Below, piece by piece: positions 56,384 through 64,000 of a stretch of 64,000 nucleotides of DNA; the first letter of the stretch is position 1; every line of letters starts with the position of its first letter. The translations under genes and the position numbers were made by a program. Where the stretch lies: NCBI GenBank assembly GCA_003049465.1, contig PYSS01000003.1, positions 643,323 to 707,322 of the forward strand. The letters are read 5' to 3'. The DNA comes from Magnaporthiopsis rhizophila (taxonomy: Eukaryota > Ascomycota > Sordariomycetes > Magnaporthales > Magnaporthaceae). The notes below the pieces were generated by a model that did not search any database, had not been told where the DNA came from, and saw nothing but the letters and a program-made list of their open reading frames with translations.

Positions 56384-56620
56384 TTATCTATTAAAATTCA
56401 TTCTCGATTTAATCAAGATAATTTTATCTAACCCTTCCTTAGTTAAATGACCCTTAGATTTCATTAAAGAAGATGCCTCCTTAAAATCTTCAAAGTCTTT
56501 AGCTTTTACTCCTAATATACGATACTGCTCAAAAAAAGGTATAATGGTATCAATTATAAGAGCAAAATTTCTGACTGCGTATATAGCTACTCCAGATTTT
56601 TCTATTATATAAAAAGAACC
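56384..56620 (-). pseudogene. C-terminal fragment of a LAGLIDADG homing endonuclease, probable nuclear copy of mitochondrial DNA
   Basis: On the minus strand, 78 codons read without interruption from 56620 to the TAA at 56384-56386. They contain AVRNFALIIDTIIPFFEQY, ILGVKAKDFEDF and KSKGHLTKEGLDKI, closely like the C-terminal end of LAGLIDADG endonucleases of fungal mitochondrial group I introns. The N-terminal part and both LAGLIDADG helices are missing: the fragment starts exactly where the left LTR begins. AT-rich codon use fits mitochondrial origin. Upstream flank (56326-56383) is also AT-rich. This suggests a nuclear insertion of mitochondrial DNA cut by the retrotransposon. Confidence 0.75.
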
Positions 56621-57063
56621 ATATTACAAACGGTTCTCTGCTTTTAGGGTAGGGTACGCTAGGAAAAGTGCTGAGCAGTAAAATTTTCACAAGGTTGCTT
56701 GTGCTAGGGAACTGAAATAATAATAAAGGTTTCGATTATTTGCCCAAAGGGTTACCTTAAAGCTAATTTAGGTTAATTAATGCCAAGGCCTCAGTCAAAA
56801 CCACCTAATATAATAAAAATTTTTCCTTTATATACCCGTAAGCCTTCATACCATATTTATATTATATTTGTTATATTTATAACAAATATATTACCGTACT
56901 ATATTTGCTATATTTATAACAAATATATTACTAATATTTAGATAAATACCTAATTATATAACTCCTTTTTGGCCTTAATTATTCGGGCTTTTTGGCCTTT
57001 ATAATTGCGGGATAAAAGCGTACCGCTAAGGGTTAGCCCCAATTTTTTTGCCCTTTTTTGCCA
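56621..57063 (-). repeat. 3' LTR (left copy) of the gypsy element
   Basis: Matches the right copy from ATATTACAAA at 56621 to about 57063. On the element strand it begins TGGC and ends near TAATAT. Blocks in common include GTTTCGATTATTT, CTAATTTAGGTTAATTAAT and GCGTACCGCT. Confidence 0.85.
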
Positions 57064-57628
57064 GCTGTGGCCATAATACCAGGTTTTTCTTTTTAGGCCA
57101 AATCCTTTTAGCTAAAACCTGCAATCCTATTTTTTTATCAGTGGTAAATATTTTCCTTTTTTATTATTTCCTGTTCCTTTTTTTTAACAAAATGTTTGGT
57201 CGGGTGCAAAAGCATAAATCGGTATTTTTAATCGTTTATCGAAATAATTTTTTTATTTTTATTATTTTATTTTTTATTATTATACCTTTTTGTTCCAATT
57301 ATAAAACCAATAGCTTTGTTTATTATGATGCGTTTTTGCGCAATTATTTATATTGCAACCGATGCATTTGTTTCGGTTATTTTCGTTGCAATATTTTGGA
57401 TCCGTCCCCCAAACACCTCCTTATTTATAATATTTAGCACATTTGTATAAAAAAAAAGCTAAAAGCTGCAAAAAAAAATATCGGTTAATAAATATAAAAA
57501 TTAAATGCTTTTATAAACAAAAAAAACAGTGGTGCAAAAAGCTGACCCGCGCGATCCGCCGCAAAATTAATAATATTAAGGAACTGGAGCAAATTAAACA
57601 GAAAAAGGCCAAAAAAGCAGCTATATAG
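57048..57628 (+). pseudogene. Antisense accessory reading frame of the retrotransposon
   Basis: Two plus-strand frames (57048-57437 and 57443-57628) are open where neighbouring frames are full of stops. The first has a Cys-rich segment, PFCSNYKTNSFVYYDAF then YCNRCICFGYFRC, which looks like a degraded zinc-binding motif. The second is basic and helical, QKKQWCKKLTRAIRRKINNI then KELEQIKQ, and keeps a GC-rich patch. They run opposite to pol, between integrase and the 3' LTR. I recall similar basic helical ends in fungal hypothetical proteins tied to gypsy elements, but no exact family is named. Confidence 0.45.
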
Positions 57629-58510
57629 GCCCCTGTTATTTTTCCAGCCTTATTAAACCCTAACTTTCTTTTATTATTTCCAAGCTAAGCCAATTACAGG
57701 GTTAATCCTGATTTTAACCTGTTAGCCCTGCTTTAATCAGGTAAATTATTTTGGTACGGGTGTTCCGAGCCGAAATCCGAGTTTCGGTACTGGTATTAAT
57801 TTTTTACCAAAAGCTTTTTGCTAATATTTTTTAAAAGTTTTTGGCATACCTTTTAGATTTATTTTTTTTTATATGTTTTTTTTAATTTTGTACCCAGCTT
57901 ATTTAAATAAATAATATTTGGTTTTATTAATGGTTTTTTTGTTTAAAATTTTTTTAATTTTATACTTTTATTTTAAATCGATTTTTATTAATTTGTTATT
58001 TTTAAACCCTGATAATGCTGGTTTAAATAAAGCAATATAAAAAACCGGATAATTATATATGGTTAATAATAATTAAAATTTGTAATTAATATCGGAAATT
58101 TTCCTTAAAATTTTAAACGGTTTTAATTTTTTATAATTTAATTTATTGTTTAATTATTTTATTTTAATATTATATTAAAAAAGATAAATATTATTCCTTT
58201 TTTTAAAGGTTGGTTTTTTAATCCTTTTTTTATTGGCCTATATAAATATGCGTTATTGCAATTTTTTTAGTTTTGCCTGAAAATTTTTGTGCAATTTGGT
58301 AAATTTTTTTACCTATATTTTTGCTATTAGGGCATATGGTTCTGCTTTGGGCTTTTTATATATCGTAAATATATACCCGTAATTTATATAAAACGGTATA
58401 ATTTTTATACTTTTATATATTAAATTATTATATACAAATTATGCTATAAAAAATAATTATACCCAGTTATTTTATTTATAATTAATAAAATAATATAAAT
58501 ATTATTTTAT

Positions 58511-58783
58511 GGTTTGGTTTGTTCGTTTTATTTGTTTATTTGTTTAAGGATAATAAACTGTGAAAAAAGCATATTTTGCGCTTAAATTTGCCATAAGCTA
58601 TTTCTAAAATTTGCTATTAAATAGTTTATTTCGGTTTAAAATTATANGGTTTGGTTTGTTCGTTTTATTTGTTTATTTGTTTAAGGATAATAAACTGTGA
58701 AAAAAGCATATTTTGCGCTTAAATTTGCCATAAGCTATTTCTAAAATTTGCTATTAAATAGTTTATTTCGGTTTAAAATTATA
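58511..58783. repeat. Exact 136-bp direct duplication around a single N
   Basis: 58511-58646 and 58648-58783 are identical and separated only by the ambiguous base n at 58647. This looks like an assembly join of overlapping ends, not biology. Integrase downstream coding is affected. Confidence 0.9.
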
Positions 58784-59250
58784 CATTTCGGTATTTTATA
58801 TTTTATAATTATATTCCGGATAAAAATATAAATTAGGTTTATAATTTTTGCATTTTTTTTAAACGATAAATATATGGCATATTTGGTAAATTGATCAATT
58901 ATTACCATAATATTATTATATTGGATATTTATAAAAGGTTCCTTTAATTTGGGTAGTTTTATAACAAAATCCGCTGTAATTTTTTGCTATATTTTATTAA
59001 ATATTAACAAAAATTGCAATAATTTATAAGGTTTATACCTGTTGGTTTTATTTTTCGCACAATTTTTGCAATTTTTAATTGCATTTTTTATTTCGGTATA
59101 AGTTTTTATAAATTTATAATATTGCTAAAGCTTTTTCCAGGTTTTAGCAACCTTCTGGTATTTATTAATCATTTGGCTATAAATTTGCTGGATTTTTTTT
59201 AAAATTTAGCTTTTTTGTCGGGTTATTTTGGCCAATACCTGTTATGCCGA
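58700..59250 (-). pseudogene. Gypsy integrase core (degraded)
   Basis: The minus strand at about 58.99-58.80 kb reads ADFVIKLPKLKEPF, then NIMVIIDQFTKYAIYLSF, matching the integrase catalytic core (first Asp in the D-F-x-x-x-L-P motif, second in VxxDxxTKYA). Stops and AT drift mark it as dead. Confidence 0.85.
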
Positions 59251-59349
59251 AATCAGGGATCTGTTTGATTTTTTGGCCAAAATTGCGCACATTTCTGGTA
59301 GTATATCCACCTAATAATTTAATCGGCAGCTTAAAATATTTACTCGGCC

Positions 59350-59620
59350 ATTTTTTAACCCTTTTTTAACCTTAATTCGAAAATTATAATTTTGAAAAAA
59401 TTAATTTTATTGGATTTATTTTTTATTTAGCGTTTGGCTAATAATAAATTGTAACAGGTTTTTATAATTGGTGTATATTATAATTTGGTGATTAGTTTTG
59501 CACAAATATACCCTTTATTTTTTCAAAATTTTAATAATAGCAAAAAGCTTTTTATTATGGATTTGATAATTTAGCTCAGATTTATTTAATTTTTGCAAAA
59601 AAAAATGCGCAAAAGTGTAA
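59350..59620 (-). pseudogene. Gypsy RNase H (degraded)
   Basis: Minus strand near 59.55-59.42 kb: RVYLCKTNHQIIIYTNYKNL, matching the Y-x-D-x-x-x-L region of Ty3/gypsy RNase H with the Asp mutated to Asn. It lies between the reverse transcriptase and integrase, as expected. Confidence 0.7.
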
Positions 59621-59899
59621 CCTTTTTTGGTCGTTTCGCTATTTTAATTATTTTTTAATAGCAAAATCCAATATATCAATTTTAATTTTAAAAGGTTTTT
59701 TTGGATTTAGCATTATTAGTACCGGTATTTGGATAATAGTTTTTTTTAGCAAATCGAAAATTATTTATTTTTATATTCCCTAATAAAATTGGGTATTATT
59801 TTTGGTAAAATCCGTAAATAATATAGCCTTTTTGCTAAAATTTTGGATAAATTTTCGGTAAAAGTTCAAAAATCCCAGGAAATTTTGCATTTTTTTAAC

Positions 59900-60450
59900 T
59901 GTAATAAATACAGGCCAATTTTTTACCGCCTGTACCTTTTTGGGTTTTATCCGAATTTTCCCTTATTTAATAATAAACCCGAGAAAAATTATTTTTAAAA
60001 AATGCTATATATATTTATCCGGATTAACCAAAAGCTATGCATTTTGCAATTTTTATAATATTTTATGCATATATTATTTATATTTTTCTAATATATCTGA
60101 AAAGATTAAAATATTATCCAAATATATAAGGGCAAAAATATCGAGGTACTTTTGTAATATATGGTTAATTATTTATTAAAATATGGCTGGTATATTAATA
60201 AGCCCGAAAATTATTACTAGTAATTTAAATTTTTCAAATTTGGTCCAAAAAACGGTTTTCCATTTATCCCCCTCCTTAATTTTTAACAGGTTATAAGTTT
60301 TGCATAAATTTAAGGCTATAAATTATCGGCTTTTTCCGAATTTATCCCTAAATTTATTAATTAAGGGTAAAAAATACCGATCTTTTATTATTTTCTGATT
60401 TAACGGATAATAATCGATATATATCTGTTTTTTCCCGTTTTTTTTGAAAA
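59900..60450 (-). pseudogene. Gypsy reverse transcriptase (degraded)
   Basis: The minus strand reads DYYPLNQKIIKDRY, FIALNLCKTYNLLKI, IFGLINIPAIF and YLDNILIFSD, the successive blocks of a Ty3/gypsy reverse transcriptase. Changes such as YLDN for the catalytic YxDD, and in-frame stops, show it is inactive. Connection-domain and primer-grip-like sequence (NWPVFITVKKMQNFLGF) follows. Confidence 0.9.
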
Positions 60451-63400
60451 TAAACAAAATTTTATATCCCATAAAAAAATTAAAAGGTTTGGTAAATCCT
60501 TTCCTGATTTTTTCCTTTAATTATTTTTGTAACAGCCTTTTTTGCCAAAAGTTTAATCGATATAATTTTTGGTATTTAAATTATACTTTTAATTTAAGCT
60601 TAATTTTATAATTAAATAGTTTGTATTCCGGTAATACCGTTTCCAAATCTTTTTAAAATAATTTCCAATATTTATAATATTTTTTAAAAATATTTTTAAA
60701 TTTATCCTTAATAATTTTTTGCTTATCGGGTTTATTTGCATCCGTATTTATTGGCATTTCGGTTAATACGGTTTGCCAGGGCTAATTGCCATATCCTGCT
60801 GTTATTACGGTTATCTTTTCTGGTATCCGATCTTTATTATTCGGGGCTTATAATTATTAGGCTTTCCTGCTAATTAATAATAACTTTTTTTATTAAATTT
60901 GTTCGGTAATCCAATTTATTAAAAAATTATACTTTTTAAATTATAAAAGGCCTAAAATTAGGTTTTCCCTTTTTATATTTATAATATTCAGGATTATTTT
61001 GCAGGTTTTTCTCAAAAATCGAAATTTGAAATAATCAGTTTTAGTATCGATCTTTTTTTATTAAACGTAACTGGCTTTTATTTTATTATTATAAAATTAT
61101 ATGGTTTTTTTTTAATATATTAAAATACCATATTTTTTTACCGTTTTTAATAAAAAATAATTTTTTTGGGCTTCGTAATCTATTATAATTCTTATTTTTT
61201 GTTTTTTTCAATATATTATTGTTTTAATATATTTATATTAATCGCTAATTATTATTATTAAGGTTTTTGCTAATTATTATCGTTTTATCCATACCTTTTT
61301 TTCGGATAAACCTTTTAATTTTTTATTTAGGGTGCCCTTTTCCGGCCCCTGTTTATTTCCGAACAAATCCCTAAATAAATCCATCCATTTGTTCAGGCTT
61401 GTGCTTTTTTTTTCATATAAACCTTATATTTTAGTTTTTTATATATTTGGTATATAAGGATTTCTGCTATGCATATTATAAAATATGCTAATAATAGCTT
61501 AAAAATTGCTGCAAAACTTTTATAACCCATTTTTGCCATTTATTATTTCGGAAATTAATATTTCTATTATAAATACCGCACTGGTTTTTTTTCTTTTTTT
61601 CGTAAAAAAAAGTTGTGTTTTAATTTTTTAGCTATATATTACCTGCAATTATTATATAGGTATTTGGCCTAAAAAAGCTTATTATAATAGCCTGTTTTGG
61701 GGCTTATATTTTTATAATTTAGCGCATATAGCTGCGCTAACCGCTGGTTTAGGTTTAAAATAACCTTAAATAATGCCTTATAATAAATAACCAACTGGTT
61801 ATTCCTTAACCAATCCAGGGGTTTTTTTTTATTATTTTGCGCCGGTTTTTCGCATATTAAACTGCTAATAAGTTTAGGCTGATCCCAAAATTACCAATTT
61901 ATTTCCAAAAACCTGAATAAAATATACACTTTTTATATTTCTTTTTTGGTTATAAGGGATTATTTTTCCATATTAATTAATTACTAATTGAATTTTTGTT
62001 AAAATTTTTTAAAATTAACCATATATTGTTTTTTGCTGGGTTTTTTATTATTAGGATCTGTTTTTATAATTTCCCAGTATTTTATTAGGTCCAGCTTTTC
62101 TTTTTGGGCTTATAATAAATATATTTGGCCCAAGGATTATTTTATTTTTTTGTTTATATTTAGATTTTTTTCGGGATTATTAACCAAAATATTTGATATT
62201 TTTTTGCGTTCGGCAAATTTTTTTATTATCGGCATACAATTATTATAACACCTAATTTTGCCAAATTTTTTTGAAATTTAAACTGTTATATTATCCTTTT
62301 TTTCGAATATTATAAAATTAATAGTACTACCAATTTCCCTTTTATTATTAACCTAAAATTGGCCAATTTATCGTATTATAGCAAATTATTATTTAAAATA
62401 ATACCCTGTGGTATTTTTATCAAAATAATGAACCATATAATTTTTATTAAAGTAATAAATCCAGCTGAACAATATTCCGAAATATAGGTTTCCTTTTGCT
62501 GCTTGTTTGATTATTTTGGGTAAATTTGGGGTTATGGGCTGGTAGCTTTTTGGCGCACTTTTTCGGTAAAAAATGGCCGTTTATCGGTTTTTTTGCAAAT
62601 AATCCTTTTTAATATATCCTTTTTTTTTATATTTAAAATATTTCCCGTTTTTTGGGTCCTTAAATTTAATATATTTTTATTTTTTATACTGGTATATAAT
62701 TTTTGCGTTAAAGTTTATAAATCCAAAATATATACTGTAAGCCGTAAATTATTATTATTTTGCCTTTTTTTGGTTAGCTTTATTATTTTATATTACTGGT
62801 TTAATTTGTTAAAAATTTTTTTAAGGTAATATTTATATAATTTATTGCTAATATAAATAGCTATAATAATATAATTAACAAAATTTTCAGATTATTTTTG
62901 TTTGGATAATTTATTTTTCACATTATCCTTTAGCTTTTAATAAAATTGGGTTATTTTGGTATTTTTCGTTCAATTAAGCTTATTAACCAGTTATTAAAAT
63001 TTGGAAATATAAATTAATACGGGGCCTTTTTGCCAAAATTAAAATAATTCCTTTTTAATCATCCATTTTTTATTAATTTGTCCGAAAATTTTTGCAACCT
63101 TTTTTCCGAATTTTTCGAAATTAGCAAATACCAGTTTGGTTTTTTTTTTTGGACTTATTATGCCCCTTTAGGTAATCGAACCAAATAGGTTCGAATTAAT
63201 CCTTAATTTTACTATCCAAATGTATAATTGTATAAGCAATTTTTTGTTTTTTTCGCTAAAAATAATTTCGATAAAACAGGAAATATCCCTTATATTTAAT
63301 TAGAAATATTTTAATTTTACCTTTTTTTTTATTATATTTATCAGGCAAAAAAAATTTGTAAAATTTAACAGCAATGTGGAATTTAGTTTAAATTTCCTTA

Positions 63401-63554
63401 AATTTTTCGATTTTTGCAATAAAGGCTTATATAGCCACCAAAAAATTATTATACAATTTGCCAATAATAATAATACTTTTGGATTTTTTGCCTGCGATTG
63501 ATATAATTATTACTGTTTGTTATTTTTGGTAAATACTGAACAGGATTAATTAAA

Positions 63555-64000
63555 ATATTACAAATAGTTTTTTGCTTTTAAGGTAAGGTATATTAGGAAA
63601 GGTGCTAAACAATAAAATTTTCATAAAATTATTTATGCTAAAAAACTGGAATAATAATAAAGGTTTCGATTATTTACCCAAAGGATTATTTTGGAGCTAA
63701 TTTAGGTTAATTAATACCAAGGCCTTAGTTAAAACCACCTAATACAGTAAAAAGTCTTCCTTTATATATCCGTAAGCTTTTATACCATATTTGTGTTATA
63801 TTTGTTATATCCATAACAAATATATCACTGTGCTATATTTGTTATGTTTATAGCAAACATATCACCGGTGCTTAAATAAGTGCCTAATTACGTAACTCCC
63901 TTCTGGCCTTAGTTATTCGGGCCTTTTGGCCTTCATAATTGCGGGGTAAAGGCGTACCGCTGGGGGTTAGCCCCAGCCCTTCTGCCCCCCCCCCCCCCCC
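63555..64000 (-). repeat. 5' LTR (right copy) of the gypsy element, reaching the window edge
   Basis: Aligns with the left LTR from ATATTACAAA at 63555. Its last 150 bp are richer in G and C than the left copy and end in a run of C's where the left copy has mixed T and C. It is nearly complete, if not complete. Confidence 0.85.

Larger units (their letters stand above)
56621..64000 (-). mobile_element. Ty3/gypsy LTR retrotransposon, heavily mutated, minus orientation
   Basis: About 7.4 kb of AT-rich sequence flanked by two direct repeats of about 440 bp. The minus strand reads as pol in the order expected from right to left: gag region at 61-63.5 kb (not readable), reverse transcriptase at about 60.45-59.9 kb, RNase H near 59.6-59.4 kb, integrase near 59.2-58.7 kb. 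Domain order RT, RNase H, integrase defines Ty3/gypsy. Many stops remain in every frame, so it cannot be active. All differences between the LTRs that I aligned are transitions, fitting RIP. The plus strand carries a separate frame near the 3' LTR. No target-site duplication can be checked, since the right edge is the window end. Confidence 0.9.

Noticed and set aside
59940..62829. Short Phe/Ile/Tyr-rich open frames in the AT-rich block
   Set aside because: They are AT-composition artefacts opposite or out of frame to the degraded pol gene.
63980..64000. Terminal C run as a telomere or special end
   Set aside because: The left LTR has a matching T/C stretch, so it is part of the LTR or a sequence end; it is not a telomeric repeat.

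Overview
This is nuclear DNA of a filamentous ascomycete (Pezizomycotina, most likely a Sordariomycete). The genes are GC-rich and broken by short GT-AG introns of about 50-120 nt. The gene set is typical of moulds: a HET-domain gene, a PTH11-like membrane protein, an ERT1/AcuK regulator and a GH3 beta-glucosidase. An AT-rich retrotransposon mutated almost only by transitions looks RIP-affected. The species is not identified. All homology calls come from reading translated motifs; no search was run.

Layout. 1-4.3 kb: 3' part of xanthine dehydrogenase (+). 4.4-7.9 kb: SPO22/ZIP4 meiotic protein (-). 8.9-11.0 kb: ERT1-type gluconeogenesis regulator (-). 11.9-14.9 kb: calpain-like protease (-). 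15.8-17.6 kb: MFS sugar transporter (-) with three in-frame TAG codons. 18.5-21.2 kb: GH3 beta-glucosidase with a PA14 insert (-) and two frameshifts. 21.6-22.0 kb: small unknown gene (-). 23.1-24.0 kb: MobA-like nucleotidyltransferase (-). 24.7-27.1 kb: HET-domain gene (-) with a frameshift. 27.4-28.2 kb: GINS subunit PSF2 (-). 28.9-30.6 kb: RING/TRAF zinc-finger protein (+). 31.0-32.5 kb: dienelactone-hydrolase/NTF2-like protein (-). 33.3-37.2 kb: UFD2 ubiquitin-chain elongation factor (+). 37.6-38.4 kb: FAR1-type DNA-binding protein (-). 39.0-42.4 kb: TBC RabGAP (+). 43.5-45.8 kb: exocyst SEC6 (-). 46.9-48.6 kb: glutathione reductase (+). 50.1-52.3 kb: rhodopsin-domain/PTH11-like membrane protein (+) with two TAG codons. 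53.1-54.2 kb: mitochondrial Holliday junction resolvase CCE1/YDC2 (+). 54.5-55.3 kb: a perfect (GA)383 tract. 56.3-64 kb: an AT-rich block made of a mitochondrial-type LAGLIDADG homing-endonuclease fragment abutting a Ty3/gypsy LTR retrotransposon on the minus strand, with both LTRs nearly complete.

How the parts relate. Most neighbours are unrelated housekeeping genes. Two links stand out. The GH3 beta-glucosidase and the sugar transporter are adjacent, on one strand, and both look broken, as if a small sugar-use module were decaying. Xanthine dehydrogenase needs a molybdenum cofactor, and a MobA-like protein of the molybdopterin-nucleotidyltransferase fold lies 19 kb away, although MobA-type dinucleotide cofactors are not standard in eukaryotes. 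All five premature stops in otherwise intact genes are TAG and fit CpA-to-TpA change, the signature of RIP.

I did not find a clear new multi-gene system. The most unusual items are the decayed sugar module, the microexon-split zinc cluster of ERT1, the homing-endonuclease fragment sitting exactly at the LTR edge, and a cysteine-rich antisense reading frame inside the retroelement.
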